From Corythucha ciliata (Eukaryota > Arthropoda > Insecta > Hemiptera > Tingidae), in assembly GCA_038030265.1 (NCBI GenBank), contig CM075941.1:21018001-21082000 (forward strand): a DNA stretch of 64,000 nucleotides. Direction: 5' to 3'. Under the pieces are notes generated by a model that saw only the letters and a program-made list of their open reading frames with translations, was not told where the DNA came from and searched no databases. The translations under genes were made by a program, and so were the position numbers. This document shows, one piece after another, positions 23,189-34,655 of the stretch; position 1 is the first letter of the stretch; each line of letters begins with the position of its first letter.

Positions 23189-25250
23189 AAGTAAGCCCTA
23201 AAAAGAGGCTTAAAAAACGAGAAAAAGAAAACGTAAATTTAAGTCTCGTGAGATATTAAATGAGTTCAGTGTTTCTTTGTTTTATGTGAGAAAGAGGACG
23301 ATTAAAAAAAAAAAAAGAGGGGGAAACCCCTGCTTTGAAAGATGATAAGGGGGAAGAATGTGGCCCTCTTGTATAAAATTGCCGTCTAATAAAAATTTTG
23401 TTAATGTTCGTTAAATTCTGGCTTATAACTTGGATATTATGCGCCTGAAACTGCCCCCAAAAAAGTACAAACGGAGACGGGGTTCTTTGCCCCCATCCGG
23501 CCCAAGCTGATTCGCGCAACCCCCCCCCCCCCACAATTGGGAATTTTGCCGCAAATCGTTTGAAAATTGGCAGATAGCGCCAATGTGACGTTCCTGGGGA
23601 AATTTCACGGCTAAATTGAGAAAATCGCTAATTGATGGCTTCTGAAGGCGACCTCACGGCTGAAGTTGGGAACAACTTCGTGACTACTTTACGTCCTGAC
23701 TTGTAATTTCGCTGACTGTATCTATAATGACCGCGTCGTCTGTTTGGCCACTCAATGAACACTAGATTCAAACGCTAAATAATCACTTTTGGGAGCACAA
23801 CAATGGCAACATTTCAATTGCCTATTCGACATATAACAAACCAATGGTTGGGAGGAGGAGGGCTGTTAGTTTACGAGGGTGAAATTGACGGCTTCTTGGA
23901 GAAAAAACGTACGTAAGACATTTTTCTCGAAGTACAAGATAATTAAAAATAAAAAAGTTAGAAGCTCCCTTTCATTAAAAGTGAACGATGAGCGATTTTT
24001 TATTTTAAAAATTTTAATTTTTGAAACTCTAGGCGGGTACTGGCAGGTGCTGCTCTCATTTCACCGCGGCTAATTGTGAAATCCACTTGTCAAGATGTCA
24101 GTCATCGGCGTAATGGGTGTGGCGAATTATTACTTGTTGAGTTGATGCTTTTTTTTATCGCGTGTTTCACCTTCTTGAGGCTGAACGATTACATTTGTCA
24201 TTCGATAAAATCGTGAGTAATTACCACTTTTTGTTGTTCTATTCGCATGAAATTTCTCCGCGTTGATTTTAACCTGAAACTGTTCGCTTTTAATGGCAGC
24301 TTCCCCTGAACAGAGCCGTCGCAAAGCTCTGGTTGTCGAATGGAGGAGGGATGCCTCTTTTTATTATTAAATTCACAGCATTGCTTCCAGGTGAAAAGTT
24401 GTTTTCCTATCGAAATATAATCCAACAACTAGGAGAGTTACGGAAAATTCGAGATTCCGTTTTTGCATTATAATACACCCGTGAATAAAATCGAGGTGAC
24501 CACCCCGAATAACCTAAACTTCATTCTGAGTGAGAATGGTCGCCGCCGCGTCCCTTGATCTGTAGGATTTGTTTTCACTCAAATGTTTCTCGATCTAGCC
24601 ATTTGGGTAATTTTGATTAGGTAACTCTCGTAACAGGAAGTGGTTCTAACGAAATTGTATTGCTGTGGTTGGAAAATGTTGTTTTTAAGGAATTTCTTGT
24701 CGTGTTGAATTCTGCGAACCATAACTTTTGGGCTGGTCCGCAGAATTCAACACGCTCCGGGGCGAAGAGAAGGGAGTCAGCAAATTACAAGATCATCATC
24801 ACATTTTTATTGCTTATACTGCCACCGGAGCAGACGAGTCCAAATACAGGAAATCAGCCCAATCGGAACACTTTAGGGCGAGTTATGGGCTGGTCCGCAA
24901 ATTAGGAGGACCCGAGCCCTACCGTCGGGCCCGGTCTGGAAAAACGTGGAGCTGGACTGCTTGCACCTGCTGTCGGGGGAGGAGGGAGAGTTAAGTAAAG
25001 CCGCAAACTAGAGCATGCAGCAGAGCGAAATATACGCAATTTTTTTTTATGCACCGAAAACTTCAAAATTGCTTTTTGCGGGTAAACCAGACGCGTGAAA
25101 TTGGTTTCTAATGAGATAATACGGCGAAATTTTGTTCTTTTGAGGAGTCAGACCCGCAAAATCGGGGTTGAATGACCCAGCTCCGCGAAATTTCATTTTT
25201 GGAAGGAGCCGCCACTGCAAAATGGGCTCATCTTTGTGTGGGCCAGGGCT
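23189..25250. other. Intergenic, no gene seen; one perfect hairpin
   Basis: No conserved coding sequence recognised. A 14-base C tract occurs at 23520. A perfect 16-bp inverted repeat CGTGTTGAATTCTGCG lies at 24701-24716 and 24739-24754. The stretch 24755-24990 is GC-richer, with a repeated GGGCTGGTCCGCA word at 24730 and 24887. Weak family A repeats resume at 25070-25220. Confidence 0.5.
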
Positions 25251-25382
25251 AAGGGTGACAAGACGTCCTACTTTCCCCGGATATGTCCTACTTTATAGAG
25301 CGTCCGGGCTCATTTTTTAGGTGTCCGAGGAGAGGTCAAAATTGTCCTCGGGACATCCTAATCTGCTGACGAAAAAAAAAAA

Positions 25383-26164
25383 GTGCCACCGCGCCCATGA
25401 ATCATCCAATCTCTACCAAATTTGGCATGGTGGCATTCCAACACAATCCCTAGGTGCCACCGAGGTCAAAACATAAAATTTATTACAAGTACTTGTACTT
25501 CCCCCCGCACCGGTTCAGTGATGTACTCTGAAAAAAGTGCCACCGCGCCCATGAGTCATCCGATCTCTACCAAATTTGGCATGGTAGCATTCCAACACAA
25601 TCCCTAGCTGCCACCGAGGTCAAAACATCACATTTATTTCAAGCACTTGTACTTCCCCCCGCACCGGTTCAGTGATGTACTCTGAAAAAAGTGCCACCGC
25701 GCCCATGAGTCATCCAATCTCTACCAAATTTGGCATGGTGGCAATCCAACACAATCCCTAGGTGCCACCGAGGTCAAAACATCAAATTTATTACAAGTAC
25801 TTGTACTTCCCCCCCCCCCACCGATTCAGTGATGTACTCTGAAAAAAGTGCCACCGCGCCCATGAGTCATCCAATCTCTACCAAATTTGACATGGTGGCA
25901 TTCCAACACAATCCCTAGGTGCCACCGAGGTCAAAACATCAAATTTATTACAAGTACTTGTACTTCCTCCCGCACCGGTTCAGTGATGTACTCTGAAAAA
26001 AGTGCCACCGCGCCCATGAGCCATCCAATCTCTACCAAATTTGGCATGGTGGCATTCCAACACAATCCCTAGGTGGCACCGAGGTCAAAACATCAAATTT
26101 ATTTCAAGTACTTGTACTCCCCCCCGCACCGGTTCAGTGATGTACTCTGAAAAAAGTGCCACCG
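25383..26164 (+). repeat. 154-bp tandem array, left arm (~5.1 copies)
   Basis: Period is 154 bp in four intervals and 157 bp in one, the longer one due to an expanded C tract. Each unit contains CCAAATTTGG and the near-palindrome AAGTACTTGTACTT. Short open frames in each unit translate to the same peptide and are not genes. Confidence 0.95.
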
Positions 26165-26384
26165 AATTCTTCCAGCCTCCTATCTCCAAAACTATATTCT
26201 TGGTGAAAGAAGGTTAGCGCCCCGTTATGAAATTCAAGATGCTGCCATAAATTGTGGCAACAAGGCAGCCGGACTGAAAAATAATATTACCTTATTTTCT
26301 TCCTTCCGCTACAATCCGCGAAAGGTGATGATCAGTGAATATTATGACAGTCGGGAAGAATTCGATTGGTACGATGTGGATTAG
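26163..26384 (+). CDS. Coding-like C-terminal fragment or last exon, unidentified
   Basis: Starting at the last base of the left array, a 73-codon frame without an early ATG runs to TAG at 26382-26384. It reads naturally as protein, for example YEIQDAAINCGNKAAG and MISEYYDSREEFDWYDVD at the acidic C-terminus. The preceding TTCTTCCAG (ending at 26172) is a good splice acceptor, and AATAAA follows 18 bases after the stop (26402-26407), which fits a terminal exon. I do not recognise the family. It could be the remnant of the element's own protein or a captured host exon. Confidence 0.4.
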   Translation, partial: RILPASYLQNYILGERRLAPRYEIQDAAINCGNKAAGLKNNITLFSSFRYNPRKVMISEYYDSREEFDWYDVD

Positions 26385-27012
26385 GCCTCCTGGGGAAACC
26401 ACAATAAAAAAACGCGCCTAACAGGTAGAGAAGTATCGACAGTACCGGAAGTCGAGCACTGTTGCCGACTAAAATGAGAAATACAAGTTGTTACATTAGA
26501 AACGATCAGGCTACAGTCAGTTGTACTTTTGTGAGCCAGACAATAATTTTACTATTACATTTGGGCTGATAAACCGATCGTACTTATGAGTACTTATAAA
26601 ACGCCAAAGTTGCATGCCTAATCCAAGAAATCATTGACCATAACATTAACTACGGCACTGTTCAATTCATTCTCTACCATTACTCTACCTCATGGGTGGT
26701 GTGGAAAGGAGTAAAAAAAAGTTTTGTTCCGACAGCAGCCTGTCGGGAAAAGTGCATTTCATTCAGGCGAAAATCTATTCAAACCCCATAAGTTAGAACG
26801 ATATCAATAAATTATAAATGACATTTAGGCCGTAATATAGAAAGTCAAAATCATAAAATCGTGTTTATTTTTACCGCATGCCCATTTTTTGGCTCCAACC
26901 GAAAGAGAAACAAAAATGAAAATGATAAATGAAACAAAGTCGGGTTGCCTATACGATATGGGAAGGCGGACTCTTGTTAGAGAAAACATTTTCAATTAAA
27001 ATCATTACCTCG

Positions 27013-27528
27013 GATTGTGTAGGAATGCCACCATGCCAAATTTGGTAGAGATCGGATGACTCATGGGCGCGGTGGCACTTTTTTCACAGTACATCACTGA
27101 ACCGGTGCGGGGGGAAGTACAAGTACTTGAAATAAATTTGATGTTTTGACCTCGGTGGCACCTAGAGATTGTGTTGGAATGCTACCATGCCAAATTTGGT
27201 AGAGATTGGATGACTCACTGGCGCGGTGGCACTTTTTTCAGAGTACATCACTGAACCGGTGCGGGGGGAAGTACAAGTGCTTGAAATAAATGTGATGTTT
27301 TGACCTCGGTGGCAGCTAGGGATTGTGTTGGAATGCTACCATGCCAAATTTGGTAGAGATCGGATGACTCATGGGCGCGGTGGCACTTTTTTCAGAGTAC
27401 ATCACTGAACCGGTGCGGGGGAAGTACAAGTACTTGAAATAAATTTGATGTTTAGACCTCGGTGGCACCTAGGGATTGTGTTGGAATGCCACCATGCCAA
27501 ATTTGGTAGAGATTGGATGACTCATGGG
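27013..27528 (-). repeat. 154-bp tandem array, right arm (~3.3 copies, inverted)
   Basis: Same unit as 25383-26164 in reverse orientation, with exact 154-bp spacing between copies. Some unit variants (AAGTACTTG versus AAGTGCTTG; GATCGG versus GATTGG) occur in both arms, which suggests exchange or common amplification before or after inversion. Confidence 0.95.
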
Positions 27529-27539
27529 AGCCATAAAAT

Positions 27540-27720
27540 AGTCAGTTTAGCCATTTTTAAGTTGCTAATCGTCAGTTTTGCTATTTTGGTGCACGAATAG
27601 TCTAATGCAATGTAAAGCATGACCACTATTGACCATTTTTGGTGCGCGAATGGTCAGTTTGGCAATTTCAGTCTCGTGAATGTTCGATTTAGTCATTTTC
27701 AATGTGGGGATCATGATCTC
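27540..27720 (-). repeat. Family D decayed minisatellite, inverted orientation
   Basis: Variants of GTCAGTTT-GCCATTTT followed by GGTGCGCGAATG recur about every 30 bases, the reverse complement of the family seen at 8460-9300. It abuts the right arm of the foldback-like element. Confidence 0.6.
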
Positions 27721-28535
27721 TTCAGGCATCAACAGCACAGGAAGTCTTTTTGATCTGGGCACTTCGGAATTATTGCACTAAAAAGTCCAAATGTCTTTGT
27801 ATTTGATATTGCACAGATCTAAGCGCATCTGGTTCTTTTGATAAAATAAATGCGCACCAATAAGAGTTCAAACAAATTAAGTAACTTCTTTAAAAAAACG
27901 ATAAATTTGTGGTAATCTGGTTGAAAAAATTTGTTAATATCATATCCCTTTCCCATTCTTAATCTCGAACATTGAATAACGTCTACAGGTACTACACTTA
28001 TCTTATTCACTAGAAATAAATACTCTTTTTTTCTGTACAGTCAAAGGCATTTCTACGTTTTGGTTCGTCTAAATATCTAAATATAATCACGTTCGGCTTG
28101 TAAAATCTAATATTTTTGAAACATGTCTGTTATAGTTCATTTTCTCAGTCATAAATAATTGAAATAAACTACGAAGGAAGCTCTATGAATAATAATTTAT
28201 TGTTTTTCTAGGTAAATCGCTGTTAAAAATATTGCTCCCCTACGCCCATCTTACCCACCCACCGTTTCTTGTTGTGTAGTTTTTTCATGGCCAATAATTT
28301 ATAAATTTTAAAAACGATACATTTCAAGACAATTAGCACACTCTCGATCTTTGGTTTTATCACATACGTTTTTATCACCATCAAATTGGTTCGAATTTCT
28401 CCACAAAAAATGTATCTCCGCGAAGAGAAAAAAGAGAGACAATAAAAAACAACTCTTATAATAACAAACAACAACAGAACGAAAACAAAACACTAATACA
28501 CTATTACAATACACAAATACACAATTTTTTTCCTT
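27721..28535. other. 3' flank of GRAMD1, no other gene seen
   Basis: Strongly AT-rich sequence that would contain the GRAMD1 3' UTR on the minus strand. No other coding sequence is recognised. Confidence 0.5.
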
Positions 28536-31500
28536 CTAAAGTTCGGGATTAGAAGCTGGCGGTAACTCACCGGGAGTTACCGCCAGTCTGGAAGTATCCG
28601 TTATAACAGTTTCAATACTCGTGTGCAGGCTGCTGAGCGATTCTTCAACCTGTTCAATGACGCTGCTTAATGTTTGGGCTTGTTTGAAGGCGAATGTGGG
28701 GGGGGGGGTGGATTTACCCTTTTTAAGAGGTGAACGGAAGCTTTGATGATTTTGAGCCACCTTTGAATCTCATAAGAATGAAGTTGTTCTTGTTTTAGGA
28801 GCAAATATCTCCATTCTTCTGAGTTTTGCGGGGCTTTGCTAATGGGGGAAAAACGGGGATTAATGCAAAATCAGAAATAATTTTGTGGTGGGGGTGACGG
28901 GGAAAGAAATGTACTTGAGAGATTCGAGATCTAATTCCCGGACTGCTTCGTAGTGTTCGCGTTCCATCTGTTCGAGTCCCCACAACTTGTAGTAGAGAGC
29001 GGCGTTGAGAACGAGAAGCACAAACAGAGTTAGGAAGACCATCCAGGTGACCGTGACTGTGTTGACGGCCGGTTGAGGTTGAGGTGGCAGTGGAAGAGGC
29101 TATTTCATGAAAAATATGTTTCATTACAGGTTTCACGGATTCCTTGGAAAAAACAAGAGCTGTACCTGAATCAGAGGATTTTCCTCCTCCGGACTCGCCA
29201 AAGGCATTGGTTTTGACGAAGGATTTCGCCGTCGGCGACAACTTTTTCTCTTTGTCGCGCCCACCACTCCCGAGGCCATGGCGCGACGCGTTCGATCGCA
29301 CTCAATTTCCAACGCTTTCACCAAATCACGATAGTACTCCTCCATACCTGACCAGCAGTTTTTCTCGATGTACGACTTGACAAGACCCCAGACGGACTTC
29401 CGGTACTTAATTTGGCAGTATATGGCAATTGTCGATGTGTTTGGGTCGGCTCCACGAGTCAGGCACACGTGGCTAGTGACGTAGAACGTGTCCGCGTATG
29501 GAATACCGGAATTTGAAGCTTCAATTTCTATCGTGTACATTTCCCCAGGTGTGCTACACGGTAGCATTTTCTATAAAATAATTTAAAAAATGGCGTTACT
29601 ATGAAACGCTGAAATCGTGCTGAAATGTGTTTACCTGAGTTTCAGTAACTTGAGCATGCTTAGGGCCTATGGCTTGGGCTAGTTGCATAGTGTGGGAAAC
29701 AGTGCGTCCCTTTTGATTAGTTGAAGGGTTAGTAACCCAAGGAGACTGTTTGACGTCTTGAGGAAACATACAAATTCATATTAGAATGGTGAGCTGGGAA
29801 AGAGGACGAAAATATCACACCTGTGCTTTTTCTGGTTTCGTGAAGATCGAAGAAAAACTTGGAATTCGTAAACAAATGAGTAAAAAGCTGGTCGACGTGA
29901 ATCGCAATTTGCATGTGAAGCATGAGACGACCCTCGTGTTCAACCGGACACGTTATAACAGCCCGATGTTTCTCTGAGCCGGACTCACTCAATGAACTAT
30001 CGCTTAAATCACTCAACAGTGGTTCGGACGGCGAACCTCTGATACGGGCCGCCGGATCGCCACCCGTTCCACCATTGTGAGAGCCTCCACTGCCGCTGTC
30101 ACCACCACCACCACCACCGCCGCGTTCGGGAGACGTTTTGGAATCGTCACCGTTGTTCACGTCAAGCCTCACAAGACCCGCCGCCGAATCGGTTACGTCC
30201 ACTCCACTGAAACTACGGTTCAGCCTTACGTTATTATTGACCACCTCATCCGGGTTGGTTGGCGGTGGCACGTAGTCATCATCGTCGCTCGTCAAACCTA
30301 GTTCGTCTCCATACACTGAATGAACCCATTGCCACATTTTTTGAGCCGGCATAGGCTGTTGAAACAGAATAATTAATTAGGTACTGGCTTTTCATTAAAA
30401 AAAAAAAAACCGCGGGTATGCTCAATTTACTTGTTCCATAAGGGCGTTCTGCCAAATCCTGAACAACATGACGAAAGCCTTGTCCCGTGAGGTAAAAGAC
30501 GTTAAAAAATATTTTTCAGAATTTGTGTGCACCAGAATAGCATTCGGTATGACGAGCGCAGTTTTCTCCTTGGTCAGCGAAGTAACGTCCTTCCACGGGA
30601 CCACAACCTTGAAAGGCAAATAACCACGACAAATAAGATATAATAGATTGGTGGAAGAGAGTTGAAAATATAATTTATCGAAATCCACCTGTGTTTCCCA
30701 TCTAAATATATTCGCGTAAAAACACAAGAAGTCTTGGGACACGTACAGCCTTCCATGAACCAGAATGTCCCTTTGTAAAGCGCAGGAATAATCTGACAAA
30801 AACAAATTATAATAAAAATTATTATTTTCGCTAAAAAATTATTCAAGTGACGTAATTTGAAATTTAAATGAGAAGAATTTTCGCTTGATTATCAATTATA
30901 TTATTTCCTCCGTCACTTAAGTGGTTCCAACCGAAAAAAAATGATTTGACTTATCTTTTTCTTACAAACGTAAATCAACACCCCCCCCCCCCATAAAACA
31001 CGATGAGAAAAGGTTTTGTTGAAGCGGTGAGCTTCTGACATTTTTATTAGAGTTACTCACATCGTAATTAATGGAAAAAATCGCCCAAGTTTAGAAAAGT
31101 TTAGCCGTTGAAGCGGACATCCGCGACAGAAAAAACCATTGGAAACTATAAGCGTTTTCATAAAAACAGTTCATTATTACACCCCTAAAACTGACCATTC
31201 ACAAGTCAATTCATCCGTCCAAAACTGATCATTTTGACCAGCTAAAGCTGACTCCATTCGACCGCTTCGAACACCTCCGCCCTCCGAAATTAGCAGGAAA
31301 CAGTCAATTAACGCAAACGAGCTACTTGGCTATACAATTGTACATTTTGTTCTATCAACTCAGAACCCTGGTAATTATGATTCAGAATCTCGCAATTTTT
31401 TAGAGAAACTGTCAATTGTAACCAGAAAACTGACAAAGTGGCACAGAATCAAGCATTATCGCCAAAGAAGCTAGGGCCACTCGAGGACTGAAAACTGTAA

Positions 31501-34500
31501 ATTCCCCCCCTCCCACACAAAACTCGTTATATTGGTATAAAACGAGTTTTTCAAGCTGACATTTGCTATTTTAGCTAGTAGTTATAGCCTAGCGACTTCT
31601 GGGCTCGTCTTGGCACTCACAGGTCCCTATTTCGCGATTTTTTCTCCCTCAAAAAACCAATTTTGCAGGATAGTCTCCCTAAAAAGCCGATTTCGAACCA
31701 TTCAAGAAAAATCAATATCACGGGCCTGGGTCCTTCAAGCGCGGGTTGGGCTCTTTCCAAGTCATAAAAACGGGCAACTCACAGGATGTCGGCGAATTCT
31801 AAAGAGCAATTTGGCGGGTTTGGCTCCGTTTCCCCATTAAATCACCCAATAGACCCATTTCGTGGGAACGGGCTCCCTCGAAAATCCAATTTGGTGGGTC
31901 CGTCCTCATCAAAAATGAAATTTCGCGAAGTTAACTCATACAAAACCCAATTTCTCAGTAGGTTGGCTTCCTGAAAGGCCCAGAATTTCGCGGAGTTCAT
32001 TCAAAATTGTGGTGGAGGCTCATTCAAAAAAGCAATTTGGTGGGTTTTGATGGATCCCCATGATGGTAACCCATTTAGAAAGAAATTTCGCTGCCCTGAC
32101 TCACTGAAAAAAACCAAATACAATTTCATGAATTTAGCTCTTTTAAGCCTAAAAAAATTTTGCGGATCTGACACTTTCAGCAACGAACGATTCTTTGAAA
32201 CCAATTCTGCTGCTATCCAGGAGGGATTAGGGTGACCAGACGTCCTACTTGACATGGCTCATTTTGAAGGTGCCCGGGAAGGTCAACATAGTTCTCTTTT
32301 TTGTCGTACTTTTCTGTTATAACTAGTAACGCCTGGTGGGTCTGACCCCCTCGACCCCAGTTTCACGAATTTTCGCTTTTTCAAAACTAAATTTTGTGAG
32401 TTCGTCTCGTTCAAATCCCGGTTTCATAGGTTTTGTTCTTTAAATAACCAAATTCCGCGGGTTTTGTTCTTTCAACCCGCAAATTCGTGGACTTGGCTAA
32501 TTTAAGCCCCAATTCTGGGGTTCTTCCAATCAGTGAAGTCTCTTTTTTAGAGTGCCATCCCCGCGAAATTTGTTTTATGAAAAGAGCCAAAGCGGCGAAA
32601 TTGTTCGTTTCTGAGGAGTCAAAGGCGGAATTGGTTTTTGAACTAGCCAAGCCACGAAATTGAGTTCGGTAACTGCCAAATTAACGAAATTGGGATTTGG
32701 AAATAGCTCAATTTCCGCGAAATTGCTGTTTTAAAGGACCCAAAACCGTGAAATTGATTTTTTGAATGAGCCCCCCCCCCCCCGTGAAATTGGATTTATG
32801 GAGTCAATCCTGCGAAATTGGCTTTTAATGGCTGGTTCCGATTCTCCAAAATGTCCAAAGAGAGAGTCCAAAATGGATGGGTGGGGGTGTTGGTGAGCCA
32901 CGGGGAGGGGACGAACGACCCTTGGAAAACTTTGTCCAACAGGAAATAATGTCTTGGTATAATTGAATGAATTGATTGAAATATTGCCTGCAGGACGGCA
33001 AAATAAAGCTTTTCCCCTCCCTTGAGACAAATTTCCCTGCTTCCCCCTGGTGGTGCGGTGTCCCGAACGTGTTTTGGCCACGATTCGGACCTTCAAATTG
33101 TGGGATTCCGGACCTTCAAGTCTGCCAAAATGAGATACCCAAGGCTACAATTTCAAGACCATTTTTTTACGACCCGTCGTGATGCATACGTAATCACCGC
33201 GTTAAAACTATGGAAAATACTATGAAAGGTGATCCTTCCCTTATCTCTCTCAAAACAAACAAATAGAATAATAGGTACGCAGTTCCTATAGTCTATACAC
33301 AAGAAATAGGTCGCCTAAGCATCTTTTTTGTTATTTTATCCATCCCTACCCACTCCTCGCCATGCCATTCCAGAGACGTCATCGAAACTTTTAACAAAAA
33401 CATCACGCTTTGCTTATAATTGTTTGCACCATTGTTTAAAAATTAACGAAAAAGTTCCCAAACTGTCGTTCTTGAACGGATTTCACTGTTATTCCCTGGG
33501 AATTGACCATATTTCCCCGTGATTTCATAAGATTAAAAATCAATTAATGATTCAAGACGTTTCACATGACTAACCAATTGTTAAGCAAACACCGAGAAAA
33601 AAAACGTTAGTCACTAAAATCTAAATTTGGGTGTAACGTTATGTATTGAGTAAGTTTTTCTTGAAATAAGATGAGGCGAAACCCTCAAGGGCCTCTCGAC
33701 AATTTTAAAAGACATTAGGCAAAGGGTGAAGGGCGTGTCAGTTTTCTCTTACTCACCCACAACTAGGCGCTCGTCCACTGGAATGTCCTTAAATATCCTT
33801 TTGAAATCGTCATTTCTAGATTTGTACGTAGGGTACAGGGCGCTATACCAAGGTGTTTTCTTGGCTCTCTCAGAGCCCTTGCGCTCCCGTACCGGCTCTT
33901 GACTGTTGCTCCGGCTGATTTCACCGCTTGACCCATGGTCTGAGGAAGCCTGTAATAAGAAATTTCAAGCGTTAAAAAATTTAATTTTGCAAACGCGTAT
34001 GGCGTAGAAACGTGTTCTAAAAGCAAAATCGACAACCAAAAAAATAAATAAATTTATCAGCTTACTCTACGTTTATTTTCAGTTGGTAGGTATTGCAAGC
34101 TTTGTGAGGATAAAACTTTATTCTCCGCCTTAAATGAGTAAAAAGAAAAAAAAACAATAAAATTAGGATACTATCACGAAACAGCGAGAAACTATAAAAC
34201 TGAAGAGCACCTTAACGCAAGAAAAAATAAACAGCACTATACGAAAACGTTTTTTACGAGTTCTTTTCACAGGCATTGATAAACTAAAAGCTGTTTTTTA
34301 AAAAACCAAGAGAGAGGAAATGTGTATTTACTTTTTTAACAACTCACCTTCACGTTAGTGTTCGCGCTATCTCCACAACCCTTCTCCTGCTTGTCCACTA
34401 CTGATTCTTTCGCCGAACTTGAAGACGATTCGCGTTTATGGTGGAGGTGTTGCTGTCGCTTGGGAAGTTGTGGACTTCCTTGAGGGCTCGGATTTGAACT

Positions 34501-34655
34501 GTAGAAAGACAAACGTTTGGGGAGGGGGAGATGATTAATTAAACAGGTAGTAATTTCATGACGATATACACTGCCGGTTTTCGCCCCCCCCCCCTTTTTT
34601 TTCAGTGGACTTACGAGGAATCGGTGGAATCATAAGTTTCGTCTTCAGAGCTCAT
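28536..34655 (-). CDS. GRAMD1: GRAM domain-containing protein 1 / Aster sterol transporter
   Basis: Twelve coding exons on the minus strand join in phase to 710 residues: 34655-34615, 34498-34348, 34128-34066, 33949-33757, 30792-30689, 30607-30431, 30355-29821, 29756-29635, 29570-29166, 29099-28915, 28760-28718 and 28649-28536. Human GRAMD1A/B are about 724-738. Order: a Ser-rich N-terminus; GRAM domain at about 131-243 (DYSCALQRDILVHGRLYVS, IFRWET, IPNAI, RIWQNAL); an acidic and Gly-rich linker; VASt/ASTER sterol-binding domain at about 376-555; one TM helix at about 617-637; and a short C-terminal helix. Family knowledge: Aster proteins sit in the ER, bind phosphatidylserine and cholesterol at the plasma membrane through GRAM, and carry accessible cholesterol to the ER through VASt. 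Intron 4 is about 3 kb and full of decayed repeats; the others are 63-270 bp. The last intron (28650-28717) holds a 12-base C tract and was placed from splice signals, phase and family fit. Confidence 0.93.
31190..32830. repeat. Decayed repeat fields in GRAMD1 intron 4
   Basis: About 31190-31300 holds family D units. From 31600 to about 32480 family A runs in inverted orientation (GGTTTGGCTCTTTCAAAAACC type), and from about 32520 to 32830 it runs direct (GCGAAATTGGTTTTTGAA type), so the two halves face each other. A short dispersed word GTGACCAGACGTCCTAC at 32231-32247 recurs with one mismatch near 25256. Confidence 0.6.

Larger units (their letters stand above)
25383..27528. mobile_element. 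Foldback/Galileo-like element: inverted arrays of a 154-bp repeat around a unique core
   Basis: The left array (25383-26164) holds about five head-to-tail copies of a 154-bp unit; starts of GTGCCACCGCGCCCATGA fall at 25383, 25537, 25691, 25848 and 26002, with a truncated sixth at 26156. The right array (27013-27528) has about 3.3 copies of the same unit in reverse, with GGTGGCAC at 27071, 27225 and 27379. Copies are nearly identical. The 848-bp core is unique and carries a coding-like frame at 26163-26384. Long inverted arms made of tandem repeats are the hallmark of Foldback-type DNA transposons. No target-site duplication was established: the left edge is a poly-A run and the right edge is family D repeat. 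Confidence 0.7.

Noticed and set aside
25383..27528. Possible CRISPR-like direct repeats
   Set aside because: The units are 154-bp contiguous tandem copies with no repeat-spacer alternation, in a eukaryotic genome.
28795..29301. 168-codon minus-strand frame in the GRAMD1 region
   Set aside because: It runs through introns and reads the VASt and TM exons out of frame; the spliced model fits the Aster family and phase.
30574..30846. Frame on the minus strand with hydrophobic stretch IIIFIIICFCQIIPAL, looking like a membrane protein
   Set aside because: It is out of frame with the GRAM exon and includes intronic sequence.
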